From an uncultured bacterium (GTDB lineage Bacteria; Bacillota; Clostridia; UBA1381): a DNA stretch of 47,875 bases. The stretch covers positions 1 through 47,875 of the forward strand of contig CAJMRL010000023.1 of assembly GCA_905215805.1 (NCBI GenBank), given 5' to 3'. A program made the translations under genes and the position numbers. Under the pieces are notes generated by a model. That model was not told the DNA's origin and did no database searches. It saw only the letters and a list, made by a program, of their open reading frames with translations. Shown here piece by piece: positions 25,725 through 34,186 of this stretch (position 1 is the first letter of the stretch; every line of letters starts with the position of its first letter).

Positions 25725-26417
25725 ATGTTTTTTGCGTCAATGTTAGCAGAGTGGATCAATGCAGTTCTTGTTCTGGTTGGTTATGTAAGCTCAGGAAACG
25801 CTTTTCCCAAAGCTCTGTCTCAGAAAGAAGAAGCTAAATATTTAGATCTTTACATAAATAAAGGGGATCAAAAAGCAAAGAATATACTTATAGAACACAA
25901 CTTACGTTTAGTTGCTCATATAGCAAAAAAATATTCTGATGACCAAAATTCCGAGGATCTTATATCCATCGGAACTATAGGACTTATCAAAGCTATAAAC
26001 ACTTACCGCAGCGATAAAGCCAAAAAGCTTTCCAGTTATATTGCGCGCTGCATTGAAAATGAAATATTGATGTACCTTAGATCTACAAAAAAACTATCAG
26101 GTGAAATCTCCATTGATGAAAGCATAGGAACTGACAAAGAAGGCAACAATATGACTTTTGCTGATATACTAACAGACGATAATGATGATGTCACCGAACA
26201 AATCTTCCGACGTCTTGATACACAAAATCTTTACCGCGCTATGAGCGAAGTTTTAACTGATGAAGAATGCTCTATTCTTTACAAAAGATACGGTCTTAAT
26301 CATTCAAAAAGATATACTCAACAGGAAATAGCCGATTCTCTTGGCATAAGCCGAAGCTATGTCAGCCGCATAGAAAAACGTTGTGTACAAAAACTGGCTG
26401 ATTTTATGAAAAAATAA
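25725..26417 (+). CDS. sigK: sporulation sigma factor SigK (pro-form)
   Basis: A 230-residue sigma-70 family factor for late mother-cell genes. The start is the ATG at 25725 behind GAGGAGG; a TTG six bases earlier is less well spaced. Residues 1-20 are a hydrophobic pro-sequence (MFFASMLAEWINAVLVLVGY), removed in Bacillus by the SpoIVFB protease. Region 2 follows (NLRLVAHIAKKYSDD...LISIGTIGLIKAINTY), then region 3/4 with the C-terminal HTH YTQQEIADSLGISRSYVSRI. The gene is uninterrupted, so there is no skin element. Its last 14 bases overlap the 3' end of the convergent tmcAL gene. Confidence 0.92.
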   Translation: MFFASMLAEWINAVLVLVGYVSSGNAFPKALSQKEEAKYLDLYINKGDQKAKNILIEHNLRLVAHIAKKYSDDQNSEDLISIGTIGLIKAINTYRSDKAKKLSSYIARCIENEILMYLRSTKKLSGEISIDESIGTDKEGNNMTFADILTDDNDDVTEQIFRRLDTQNLYRAMSEVLTDEECSILYKRYGLNHSKRYTQQEIADSLGISRSYVSRIEKRCVQKLADFMKK

Positions 26418-27549
26418 CTACCGGTGATATTTTGTAATCCTTCCCTCCCACACGTCCATCTCTTTTTAAACAGGCAAGCGCTGCAAAATCTGTTGCTCTT
26501 ATTTCAGCTTTGAATATATCATCAGCCGCAAAATCAGCCGTTTTTATAACGACCGGAAGCGCGGCTTTTTTCTTCATCTCACGCAGAAGCATTCTGCCTA
26601 TGCCGTTCATTCCCAACACACGTATATATGACGGCGGCATTGAACACAAATCCGATGTCAGTGAAAGTACCGAGGAAAGCAGCACCCTTCTTATACGACT
26701 TAACGTATATCTCTTTGTTTTTATCATATATGCCGCTTCCTCAAAGCTATCTGCATTCATCACCGCCTGGGCTATTCTGTTTTCCAAGCCTTCCGATACG
26801 TCATTTATACCTTTAAGCTCTCCCACTGTTTTCATCCTTAAAATCGATATTAACGCTGTATCCAGCCTGTTCATCATATATATATCAAATTGCGGTTCCG
26901 GAACATATTCCGAAAAATCCTTACCTTCCATTATCAGACTTCTTATTGCCGTTGCGGACGCGATATCATTATCTAAATTCATCCCATGGAAATCATTTGT
27001 ACGCTGTATTGTATACGGCTTCATTTTACTTTTAGTATACAACAGCGCACGAAGATATTCTACTGCCAAAATATTATTAGGCTTAGATAAAATCTCTTTA
27101 TTAATAATGCCTGTATATGCCTGTTCTCTCGCCGACGGATAATTCATACCAAGAGACATATATTTTTTTACCCTTTCAGATATAAACTGACTCTCATTTT
27201 CTAATAATTCAGCCGCTTTTATAAGCTCATCTACATTGCCGCTTTCGGAACCGAATACTATATCATCGACTATGCCGCATTTATTGAGAGTTTCGATCGC
27301 ACCATAAGCAAACTTCTGTGCAGTATTCAACGCATAAATAACAGGCAGCTCAATGACAAGATCAGCACCATTTCTTATTGCAGCAGAAGTTCTTGTCCAT
27401 TTATCTGTTATTGCCACTTCACCTCTCTGAACAAAAGACCCGCTCATTATAACTACAACTGCATCATACTCCTGCTTTGCTTTATCTATTATATATTTAT
27501 GACCGTTATGAAAAGGATTGAATTCTGTTATTATGCCGGCTGTTTTCAT
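26404..27549 (-). CDS. tmcAL: tRNA(Met) cytidine acetate ligase (YlbM/TmcAL)
   Basis: A 381-residue enzyme of the nucleotidyltransferase superfamily that makes N4-acetylcytidine at the wobble base of elongator tRNA-Met from acetate and ATP. The N-terminal HxGH-type site GIITEFNPFHNGHKYII is clear, followed by VIMSGSFVQRGEVAI and GADLVIELP. The middle block NDFHGMNLDNDIASATAIRSLI belongs to the family. AAGGAG precedes the ATG. The 3' end overlaps sigK by 14 bp in tail-to-tail arrangement, so no terminator separates them. Confidence 0.9.
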   Translation of the reverse strand: MKTAGIITEFNPFHNGHKYIIDKAKQEYDAVVVIMSGSFVQRGEVAITDKWTRTSAAIRNGADLVIELPVIYALNTAQKFAYGAIETLNKCGIVDDIVFGSESGNVDELIKAAELLENESQFISERVKKYMSLGMNYPSAREQAYTGIINKEILSKPNNILAVEYLRALLYTKSKMKPYTIQRTNDFHGMNLDNDIASATAIRSLIMEGKDFSEYVPEPQFDIYMMNRLDTALISILRMKTVGELKGINDVSEGLENRIAQAVMNADSFEEAAYMIKTKRYTLSRIRRVLLSSVLSLTSDLCSMPPSYIRVLGMNGIGRMLLREMKKKAALPVVIKTADFAADDIFKAEIRATDFAALACLKRDGRVGGKDYKISPVVIFS

Positions 27550-27651
27550 ATATGAACTCCTTAGACTATATTTTTAATATATTATGACATAAGTTTATTT
27601 ATTTGTCAATCGCTAATTATATTATTTCATTTAATAATTTATTTTATATGC

Positions 27652-27680
27652 TTGTATAAATAAAAAAAATATGATAAAAT
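27652..27680 (+). promoter_or_regulatory. promoter of the AraC-type regulator
   Basis: TTGTAT (27652-27657), 17 bp, TAAAAT (27675-27680), about 30 bp before the start. Confidence 0.55.
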
Positions 27681-27710
27681 ATAGAAAATAATCATTAATG
27701 GAGAATAACT

Positions 27711-28586
27711 ATGGCTACCCCTGAAAACACCGCAAATAATCTTATTATTTCTTCAATAAGACGTGACTATGATTGGAGTACAGAGCATTTCCATCACCAC
27801 AACCGGTATGAAATATATTTTCTTAACGAGGGCGAACGGCACTTTTATCACTCGGGAGACCTCTTCACTATAAAAGCAGGAGATGTGTTTCTTGCACGCC
27901 CCAATGTTCTTCACTATGCTTATGGCAGCGACACTCACGAAAAATACGGAATTGAATTTACCGATAAATATCTGTGTCATTTTCTTACTCCTTTGGTCAC
28001 AGATAAGTTTTTATATTGTTTTAAGTATTCACACTTACGGCTGACTAATGAAGAGAAGGATATGTTCAGAAAAGCATTTCTCAATGCTCTTTCCGAATTC
28101 TCTAAAGAAACACAAATGGATAATGAATTCTGTTTTATAAATTTATGCGTTATTTTAGGCATATTAAAACGTGTTGCTTTACGTCAGGATGAAACAAAGC
28201 TTGAGATTCCATCTAAATCAAACGATAAGAAACTTTCAAATCATCTGTCGTATGCTTTTGATTTTATAAGAAATAATTTTACAGATATATCCTCTCTTGA
28301 TGAAATTTCATCAAAATGCTATATTGATAAATTTTATCTCAGCAGAGCTTTTAAAAAAAATATGGGCGTCACTATCATGGAATATATCAATAGTTTAAAA
28401 TTACAGTATGCCTGTGAGCTTCTTTCAACAACAAATATGTCCATTGCATCCATATCCGATAAATGCGGATTTACTAATACCAGCCATTTTTCAACACTTT
28501 TCAGGAAAAATATAGGTATTTCTCCGACAAAATTCCGAAAAAATCATACAGGCTTCTCTGCTGTATCCTCTAATAGTTCAATATAA
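27711..28586 (+). CDS. AraC-family transcriptional regulator with cupin sensor
   Basis: A 291-residue regulator. The N-terminal part (about 15-100) is a cupin-like sensing domain (WSTEHFHHHNRYEIYFLNEG, then FTIKAGDVFLARPNVLHY), typical of sugar-responsive members. The C-terminal AraC domain (about 180-280) has two HTHs, FTDISSLDEISSKCYIDKFY and MSIASISDKCGFTNTSHFST, followed by the PxxFR signature (SPTKFRKN). No sugar genes are adjacent, so its target is unknown. GGAG lies 7 bases before the ATG. Confidence 0.88.
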   Translation: MATPENTANNLIISSIRRDYDWSTEHFHHHNRYEIYFLNEGERHFYHSGDLFTIKAGDVFLARPNVLHYAYGSDTHEKYGIEFTDKYLCHFLTPLVTDKFLYCFKYSHLRLTNEEKDMFRKAFLNALSEFSKETQMDNEFCFINLCVILGILKRVALRQDETKLEIPSKSNDKKLSNHLSYAFDFIRNNFTDISSLDEISSKCYIDKFYLSRAFKKNMGVTIMEYINSLKLQYACELLSTTNMSIASISDKCGFTNTSHFSTLFRKNIGISPTKFRKNHTGFSAVSSNSSI

Positions 28587-28589
28587 ATA

Positions 28590-28629
28590 TCGGCATTGAT
28601 ATTCTATAATCCAAAGAATTCAATGCCGA
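28590..28629. terminator. hairpin between convergent AraC and serine acetyltransferase genes
   Basis: TCGGCATTGA (28590-28599) pairs with TCAATGCCGA (28620-28629), extended by ATTC/GAAT after one bulged base. T-runs are weak on both sides. Confidence 0.5.
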
Positions 28630-28638
28630 ATATATACG

Positions 28639-29583
28639 TTATATCTTCCAGTCTCCCGGTCTGTCCTGTACCAGCTCGTCGTTTACTATCTCTCCAGAGC
28701 CGCCGCGGCTAAACTGTAGCTCGGGATTTTTTACGCTTACTTTCATTCCCTCAGCAACAGAGCTTACAATAAACGCATTTCCGCCTATTGTTGCACCTTT
28801 TCCTATAACTGTATCGCCGCCTAAGATCGTAGTACCTGAATAAATAGTTACATTGTCCTCAATTGTCGGGTGACGCTTCACGCCCTTTAGCTGCTGTCCC
28901 TTTCTTGTAGACAGAGCACCGAGAGTAACTCCTTGATAAATTTTTACATTATCACCTATTATAGTTGTTTCTCCTATTACTATCCCAGTGCCGTGGTCTA
29001 TGAAAAAATACTTGCCTATTGTTGCTCCCGGATGAATGTCTATTCCCGTTACGCTATGTGCATATTCTGTCATTATTCTTGGAATCATTGGAACATTCAA
29101 CATCCATAATTCATGCGCTATTCTGTATACAGTAACAGCAAAAACACCCGGATATGAAAATATAATCTCATCAGTACTGTATGCCGCAGGGTCTCCATTA
29201 TAAGCAGCTTGAATATCCGTATAAAGATATTCTCTTATTTGAGGTATCATATCAAGAAATTTATATACAATTTCCTCAGCCTTTTCATTTATAACTGATT
29301 TCTTACAGTCGCTGCATAAATCCTTATTACCCATAGACCTCGCTATTTGCTTTTTAAGATTGTATTGTATAAATTCCAGTCTTTCGCCTATTAAAAATTT
29401 TAAAAATTCCCCCCTTACGCGATTCCTATCGAAATACCCCGGAAATAGAATCCTCCTTATCTCTTCTATAACTTCAATAAGAGTATCCTTGTTGACCATA
29501 TTTTCGCCATCGACTCTTACTGTTAAATCATATTTTTTATAACTGTCTAAAATAACATTTACAATGTCCTCTGTATTATTCAA
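28639..29583 (-). CDS. serine O-acetyltransferase (EpsC/CysE type)
   Basis: A 314-residue enzyme that acetylates serine with acetyl-CoA, the first step of cysteine synthesis. It is longer than CysE of enteric bacteria because of an N-terminal helical region of about 140 residues. The C-terminal left-handed beta-helix shows hexapeptide repeats and the active-site block GIDIHPGATIGKYFFIDHGT, then GETTIIGDNVKIYQGVTLGA. The start is the TTG at 29583, 8 bases after GAGGTG; a GTG at 29595 would overlap the site. Its likely partner, the cysteine synthase, is 13 kb away at 14572. tRNA-Glu lies just upstream on the same strand but is closed by a terminator. Confidence 0.88.
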   Translation of the reverse strand: MNNTEDIVNVILDSYKKYDLTVRVDGENMVNKDTLIEVIEEIRRILFPGYFDRNRVRGEFLKFLIGERLEFIQYNLKKQIARSMGNKDLCSDCKKSVINEKAEEIVYKFLDMIPQIREYLYTDIQAAYNGDPAAYSTDEIIFSYPGVFAVTVYRIAHELWMLNVPMIPRIMTEYAHSVTGIDIHPGATIGKYFFIDHGTGIVIGETTIIGDNVKIYQGVTLGALSTRKGQQLKGVKRHPTIEDNVTIYSGTTILGGDTVIGKGATIGGNAFIVSSVAEGMKVSVKNPELQFSRGGSGEIVNDELVQDRPGDWKI

Positions 29584-29623
29584 AGTCTTATACACCTCTT
29601 TTCTGATTCACATTAAAATATAT

Positions 29624-29662
29624 AAAAAAATCCGAATTCTCTATCAACAAGAAAATTCGGAT
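29624..29662 (-). terminator. terminator of tRNA-Glu
   Basis: On the minus strand ATCCGAATT (from 29662) pairs with AATTCGGAT (to 29630) and is followed by TTTTTTT. It lies 6 bases after the tRNA. Confidence 0.88.
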
Positions 29663-29668
29663 ATATAA

Positions 29669-29740
29669 TGACTCGTGCGGGAATCGAACCCGCGTTGCCG
29701 GCGTGAGAGGCCGGAGTCTTAACCGCTTGACCAACGAGCC
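29669..29740 (-). tRNA. tRNA-Glu (anticodon CTC)
   Basis: A 72-nt cloverleaf on the minus strand: acceptor GGCTCGT/ACGAGTC, anticodon stem CCGGC/GCCGG with loop CTCTCAC giving anticodon CTC (reads GAG), T-loop TTCGATT closed by GCGGG/CCCGC, discriminator A. The start GGCTCGTTGGTCAAGCGGTT is the standard Glu form. CCA is not encoded. Confidence 0.94.
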
Positions 29741-29841
29741 ATACAACGTAGATAATTATAACATGTTAAAATAAATTTGTCAAGTATCTTTCTCAGTTTT
29801 TCCTTTTTAGACAAATAATTTCATTTAAATCCAAAAATATG

Positions 29842-29870
29842 TTGCATTTTAACCTAAATTATGTTATAAT
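29842..29870 (+). promoter_or_regulatory. promoter of the short SLH protein
   Basis: TTGCAT (29842-29847), 17 bp, TATAAT (29865-29870). Confidence 0.65.
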
Positions 29871-29911
29871 ATCAATAGATGATAACACTTATTATTTAAG
29901 TGGGTATTAAT

Positions 29912-30823
29912 ATGAAAACAAAGATTATTCCATTTCTGATTTCGGCATCTCTTTTAAGCACAAGCGCTTATGCTTATACTGACTATGAAGATACGACCGA
30001 AACACGACTCTTATCCGCATTAAATATAATGACAGGATATGAGGACGGATCATTTAAACCGGACAGCAAGCTCACTCGCTCAGAAGCGCTGAAAAGTATT
30101 ATAAATATACTTGGTATGAGAGAAAGTGCAGAATTGTCTGACGCGGAAAAAGATCAGCTTGATCCTTTGCCTTATACCGATCTTGACAAAAGCTCATGGG
30201 ACTGGGGATATTGGAACACTGCAAATACACTGCACATAATCAACGGATTTGATGACGGTACAGCCCGTCCGAATGATAATGTGACCTATGCGCAGCTTAT
30301 AAAAATGCTTGTAAATGCTGTGGGATATGAATACTATGCAGAATCAACCGGTGGTTATCCCAATGGATATATGATGTACGGTGCAAGACTTGGCCTTACA
30401 TTTGGTGTGACTTTTGCTTATCACGATTCCGTTACCAGAAAAGACGCAGCTATCTTATTAAGCAACGCTTTATATGCACCTTTATGTATAATAACAGAAT
30501 ACCAGACGACTGAAACAGGAGAATCTGTTCCAACATACGCTATTTCAGACGGTTCAAATGGATTTACATGGTGTACTCTGCTTGAATATCAGAATATTTA
30601 TAAGCTTGATGTAACGGTTCAAAATGTTCAGGATGATACTGCGGCTGTAAAAGTTGAAAGCACAAAAAATCTTCAGGGTAAAGCTTATACATCATCTGAT
30701 AACAAAGTCATTGATATCAATTTAAATGGGCTTAGTCTTTCAAAAGGAGAAACGGCATCAATACTCTTGCGAGAAAATACCGTTAATAATACAAATAGCT
30801 TAGATTTAATATTTATTTATTAA
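29912..30823 (+). CDS. short SLH-domain protein
   Basis: A 303-residue secreted protein. The ATG at 29912 opens a clear signal peptide (residues 1-20, ending in SAYA); a GTG four codons earlier is less likely. Two SLH domains are clear: about 25-75 (LSALNIMTGYEDGSFKPDSK, then LTRSEAL) and 90-140 (ANTLHIINGFDDGTARPNDN). A third, degenerate copy covers about 150-195 (GARLGLTFGVTFAYHDSVTR). The last 100 residues are a beta-rich tail of unknown type (KLDVTVQNVQDDTAAVKVES). It is a single gene between tRNA-Glu and the nifS operon, with its own promoter and terminator. Confidence 0.82.
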   Translation: MKTKIIPFLISASLLSTSAYAYTDYEDTTETRLLSALNIMTGYEDGSFKPDSKLTRSEALKSIINILGMRESAELSDAEKDQLDPLPYTDLDKSSWDWGYWNTANTLHIINGFDDGTARPNDNVTYAQLIKMLVNAVGYEYYAESTGGYPNGYMMYGARLGLTFGVTFAYHDSVTRKDAAILLSNALYAPLCIITEYQTTETGESVPTYAISDGSNGFTWCTLLEYQNIYKLDVTVQNVQDDTAAVKVESTKNLQGKAYTSSDNKVIDINLNGLSLSKGETASILLRENTVNNTNSLDLIFIY

Positions 30824-30853
30824 GCTAAAATATTTTGCTCATAATCTACTCTG

Positions 30854-30887
30854 AAAAGACCGCAGATATTTTGATCTGCGGTCTTTT
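30854..30887. terminator. bidirectional terminator between SLH and GNAT genes
   Basis: Perfect 14-base arms AAAAGACCGCAGAT (30854-30867) and ATCTGCGGTCTTTT (30874-30887) with a six-base loop. It serves convergent transcripts on both strands. Confidence 0.92.
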
Positions 30888-30903
30888 ATAGATCTCCTTA
30901 AAA

Positions 30904-31386
30904 TTAGAAAGTCAGCCGCATTTTATGCCAGACTGCTCCTCCGTATGTCGAATCTGAAATCCCTTCGTCAACAAAGCCGAACTTGGAATAATAACTTATA
31001 AGCTTTTCCTTGCAGGTTAAAACTACGCCCTTTCTTCCCTGCTTCTTTGCATCAGATATAGCTCTTTCCAAAAGCCTTTGAGCGCATCCCTGTCTCCTAT
31101 ATGCCGGAACCGTACCTACTCCGAAAATCATTTGCCACCTGCCATTTTCATTATGCATATCGGCTTTTGCATACATTTCATCACTAAGCTCTTTTTCATC
31201 GGTTACCATCCCATTGACATACGCTGCGATTTTACCTTTATCTTCCATAATCCAAAAGTGATTCGGATAATATGTGAGTCTATCTCTCAATCTATCGACC
31301 GATGCTGCCTCTGCACCGGGAAAGCACGTACTGTCCACATTTACAATTTCATCTAAATCAGCTAATTCAGCATATCTTATTTTCAA
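30904..31386 (-). CDS. GNAT-family N-acetyltransferase
   Basis: A 160-residue acetyl-CoA-dependent acetyltransferase. The start is the TTG at 31386, 6 bases after GAGGTG. The N-terminal FPGAEAAS resembles the arylalkylamine-acetyltransferase-like branch. The acetyl-CoA loop is VPAYRRQGCAQRLLERAI, followed by YYSKFGFVDEG. The substrate is unknown; an amine is a reasonable guess. It is last in the nifS-nifU-kinase run; its ribosome site overlaps the end of the kinase gene (10 bp gap). Confidence 0.82.
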   Translation of the reverse strand: MKIRYAELADLDEIVNVDSTCFPGAEAASVDRLRDRLTYYPNHFWIMEDKGKIAAYVNGMVTDEKELSDEMYAKADMHNENGRWQMIFGVGTVPAYRRQGCAQRLLERAISDAKKQGRKGVVLTCKEKLISYYSKFGFVDEGISDSTYGGAVWHKMRLTF

Positions 31387-31396
31387 ATTTAACACC

Positions 31397-31891
31397 TCAA
31401 AGCTCTGAAATAATTTTTGCTGTTTGTTCTGCACTAATATCTGATACATCTATTTTTATTGTATCAAGACTTTCATACAAAGGAAGTCTTGCAATACTGC
31501 GCTGCAATATATCCCTTTGCCTGATTCGTGCATCAATATCCTTCTGAAGCCTTTTTCTCAGCTGTTGCTCTCCGCATATAAGAGATATAAGCTTAACCTC
31601 GCACTCTCTTGTATCAAGGGCCGATACAATATCGTCTATTATCCTTTGTTCATGCATTACCCAACAAAATATAATATTATTGAAAGCGGAACAATGTATA
31701 TAATTGTTCAAAATATAACATATATTATCCATAACCATGGCTTTAGTTTCTTCTGTAACCTTAAACGGACTCATATCCCAGCACCAATCGCCGTCCAGAA
31801 ATACACTGTCCGGTAAAAGCTCCTTAAGCTTTTGGCAAACCGTAGTTTTCCCAACGCCCATTGTCCCGCCTACTATATATATTTTTTTCAT
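31397..31891 (-). CDS. P-loop nucleotide kinase-like ATPase
   Basis: A 164-residue small P-loop protein. Walker A is GGTMGVGKTTVC near residue 8, the substrate-binding acid may be in FLDGDWCWDM, and an Arg-rich lid RKRLQKDIDARIRQRD lies near residue 110, as in shikimate/gluconate-type kinases. The exact substrate is not recognisable. Spacing of 30 bp from nifU and 10 bp to the GNAT gene suggests one operon, though the ribosome site is poor. A repair or salvage kinase is possible. Confidence 0.75.
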   Translation of the reverse strand: MKKIYIVGGTMGVGKTTVCQKLKELLPDSVFLDGDWCWDMSPFKVTEETKAMVMDNICYILNNYIHCSAFNNIIFCWVMHEQRIIDDIVSALDTRECEVKLISLICGEQQLRKRLQKDIDARIRQRDILQRSIARLPLYESLDTIKIDVSDISAEQTAKIISEL

Positions 31892-31921
31892 AAATTTTTA
31901 CACTGCTATTCACGCACAGTC

Positions 31922-32296
31922 TTATTTGCTCTGGTTATTCCTGTAGTCTTCAATAGCCGCATGTATAGCCTCTTCCGCAAGCACCGAGCAATGAATTTTT
32001 TCCGGAGGGAGTCCCTCAAGAGCCTCCATAACAGCCCTATTTGTCAGCTGAAGAGCTTCTTCCACAGTCTTTCCCTTAACCATTTCAGTAGCCATAGAGC
32101 TTGTTGCAATAGCCGCTCCGCAGCCGAATGTTTTAAACTTTACATCTTTTATAATATTATCCTGAATATCCATGTAAATCTTCATTATATCTCCGCATTT
32201 TGCATTTCCTACCTGACCGACTGCATTAGCGCCCTCTATCTCTCCAACATTTCTTGGGTGTGCAAAATGATCCATAACCTTTTCACTATATGCCAT
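31922..32296 (-). CDS. nifU: NifU/IscU-type Fe-S scaffold protein
   Basis: A 124-residue scaffold on which Fe-S clusters are built with sulfur from the cysteine desulfurase. Three ligand cysteines are visible in GNAKCGDIMKIY, FGCGAAIATSS and IHCSVLAEEAI; the start MAYSEKVMDHFAHPRNVGEI is typical. The ATG at 32296 has AAAGGA 9 bases before it; an upstream TTG is too close to the site. It lies 38 bp after nifS. The partner enzymes LeuC and Nfn in this window need Fe-S clusters. Confidence 0.92.
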   Translation of the reverse strand: MAYSEKVMDHFAHPRNVGEIEGANAVGQVGNAKCGDIMKIYMDIQDNIIKDVKFKTFGCGAAIATSSMATEMVKGKTVEEALQLTNRAVMEALEGLPPEKIHCSVLAEEAIHAAIEDYRNNQSK

Positions 32297-32334
32297 TGTA
32301 TCCAAATCCTTTCTTAAATTAATTTGTTAATCCA

Positions 32335-33525
32335 TTATTTCTGTGAATGTGCAATCTCCTCATAAAGCGGTGACATATCACGCAAACGCTGAACTATCTG
32401 CGGAAGCACTTCTATAACCTTATCTATTTCCTCATCCGTAGTATCCTCGCTTATACTTAGTCTTAACGAGCCATGCGCGATCTCATGAGGAAGTCCTATA
32501 GCAAGCAACACATGCGATGGGTCAAGCGAACCGGATGCACATGCACTTCCGCTTGACGCCGCTATCCCGTACATATTTAGCAGCATAAGTATTGATTCAC
32601 CCTCTATATATTTAAACGAAAAATTAACATTATTGCAAAGTCTCCTATCCCCTCTCGGACCGTTAAGCCTGCAATACGGAATATTGTTTTCAATTCCTTC
32701 AATGAGCCTATCCCGTTTTTTTCTCATATATTCAGTATTCTTGTCAAGATTTTCAACCGCTATTTCCAAAGCCTTAGCAAGTCCTGCCATTCCGGCAAGA
32801 TTTTCTGTAGCAGCTCTTTTGCCGCGCTCTTGACCGCCGCCATGGATAAGATTTTCTATCCTTATTCCGTTCTTTATATATAAAGCGCCGACACCTTTAG
32901 GACCATGGAACTTATGCGCCGACATGGAAAGCATATCAACTCCCAAATCATTTACATTAATAGGCATATGTCCTATAGCCTGTACCGCATCTGTGTGCAT
33001 TATAACATTATGTTTATGAGCTATCTCTGCTATTTCTTTAATAGGTTCTATAGCTCCAATTTCATTATTAACAGTCATAATACTTATAAGAATAGTCTTA
33101 TCCGTAATAGCCTTTTCAACATCAGCCGGATTAACTATTCCCTCGCTGTCAACATCAAGATATGTCACTTCAAATCCATGCTTCTCTAAAAAAGCACATG
33201 AATTAAGAATTGCGTGATGCTCTATTTTAGATGTTATTATATGATTTCCCTTTCTTGCATTTGCGTAAGCAATACCCTTTATCGCCCAATTATCTGCTTC
33301 ACAGCCTGAACCTGTGAAATAAATCTCATTTGCATTTTTTGCGCCTATATTATTAGCTACACTTTCGCGCAAAGCAGTCATTTTTTCTATTGCTTCATTA
33401 CCCAAATCATAGAACTTTGAAGAGCCGTTACCCCAGAATTCTGTAAAATAAGGGAGCATAGCTTCAACAACTTCCGGCTTTGTACGAGTTGTAGCATTAT
33501 TATCCATATATATTGAAGTACTCAT
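32335..33525 (-). CDS. nifS: cysteine desulfurase NifS
   Basis: A 396-residue PLP enzyme that takes sulfur from cysteine for Fe-S assembly. It starts with YMDNNATTRTKPEV, has the PLP lysine in SMSAHKFHGPKGVGALY, and the catalytic Cys in the loop SSGSACASGSLDPSHVL. The short loop fits the group I (NifS/IscS) type. The promoter just upstream contains a perfect palindrome. In many Clostridia an Rrf2 regulator precedes this pair; none is present here. Confidence 0.95.
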   Translation of the reverse strand: MSTSIYMDNNATTRTKPEVVEAMLPYFTEFWGNGSSKFYDLGNEAIEKMTALRESVANNIGAKNANEIYFTGSGCEADNWAIKGIAYANARKGNHIITSKIEHHAILNSCAFLEKHGFEVTYLDVDSEGIVNPADVEKAITDKTILISIMTVNNEIGAIEPIKEIAEIAHKHNVIMHTDAVQAIGHMPINVNDLGVDMLSMSAHKFHGPKGVGALYIKNGIRIENLIHGGGQERGKRAATENLAGMAGLAKALEIAVENLDKNTEYMRKKRDRLIEGIENNIPYCRLNGPRGDRRLCNNVNFSFKYIEGESILMLLNMYGIAASSGSACASGSLDPSHVLLAIGLPHEIAHGSLRLSISEDTTDEEIDKVIEVLPQIVQRLRDMSPLYEEIAHSQK

Positions 33526-33551
33526 CTGATCAACTCCTATCTTAAGTTATT

Positions 33552-33577
33552 AACATATGAACAGATATTCATATGTT
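33552..33577. promoter_or_regulatory. palindrome in the nifS leader (probable operator)
   Basis: Perfect 10-base arms AACATATGAA (33552-33561) and TTCATATGTT (33568-33577) with a 6-bp spacer lie directly downstream of the nifS promoter. They span the first transcribed bases and end 26 bp before the start codon. The size fits a dimeric repressor site; an RNA hairpin is the alternative. Confidence 0.6.
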
Positions 33578-33587
33578 CTATGATAAT

Positions 33588-33616
33588 ATTTTACTTCATA
33601 ATTTATATTTTGTCAA
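33588..33616 (-). promoter_or_regulatory. promoter of the nifS-nifU operon
   Basis: On the minus strand TTGACA (33611-33616), 17 bp, TAAAAT (33588-33593). Confidence 0.78.
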
Positions 33617-33792
33617 TAGGTTTTATAATTATTCTTTCCGATTCACTATTTTTCTTATTTTATTCATAAAAAAGTAAAAGCATATTTGCTTTATACTATA
33701 CCGTTTCACGAAAATAATTTAAGAATGTACGCTAAAAGTACAATATTTATAAAATTTCTTTAAGTAAAAGTCCATATATGGGCGAAAACTAT

Positions 33793-33801
33793 TGCTATAA
33801 T
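33793..33801 (+). promoter_or_regulatory. extended -10 promoter of the small XRE gene
   Basis: TGCTATAAT (TGn-TATAAT) at 33793-33801 has no good -35 box; TG-extended elements can work without one. The gene starts about 43 bp downstream. Confidence 0.45.
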
Positions 33802-33843
33802 ACGATAAAATTATTTTATAAAATAAACGAATTGAGGATGATT

Positions 33844-34086
33844 ATGAAAACAATAGATGCAGTATCTGAAAGAATACTTGAGCTTTGCAAGCAAAAAGAG
33901 TTGACTATCAACGGTTTGGCTACTATTTCAGCAGTTCCTCCATCAACATTAAAAAATATTATAAACGGTACCAGCAAAAATCCTGGTATAGTAACCTTGA
34001 AAAAACTTTGTGATGGTCTTAATATTTCTCTTCCTGAATTCTTCGATACAATTACATTTCAAGAATTAGAACAAGAAATACAGTAG
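33844..34086 (+). CDS. small XRE-family regulator
   Basis: An 80-residue Cro/C1-type HTH protein: SERILELCKQKELTINGLAT, then ISAVPPSTLKNIINGTSKNP, a recognition helix with the usual Ser-Thr pair, and PGIVTLKKLCDGLNISLPEFF closing the fold. It has no extra effector domain. The start is the ATG at 33844 preceded by GAGG; a nearby ATG at 33838 overlaps the site. A second XRE gene follows after 100 bp, with its own ribosome site; they may form a small regulatory pair. Confidence 0.85.
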   Translation: MKTIDAVSERILELCKQKELTINGLATISAVPPSTLKNIINGTSKNPGIVTLKKLCDGLNISLPEFFDTITFQELEQEIQ

Positions 34087-34186
34087 GAACAGGCTTACAT
34101 CTAATATTTACTAAATAGTAAAATCATAGGACAATTTTTTCTATACAATCATATTTTAAAATTATACAAAAAAGGAGACTTATAAC

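Larger units (their letters stand above)
33526..33843. other. divergent spacer between nifS and the XRE gene
   Basis: This A+T-rich region has the nifS promoter and palindrome on its left side and an extended -10 for the XRE gene on its right side. Nothing coding was seen. Confidence 0.6.

Noticed and set aside
31832..32317. 161-codon plus-strand frame opposite nifU
   Set aside because: The composition is that of an antisense shadow; NifU motifs on the minus strand are unambiguous.
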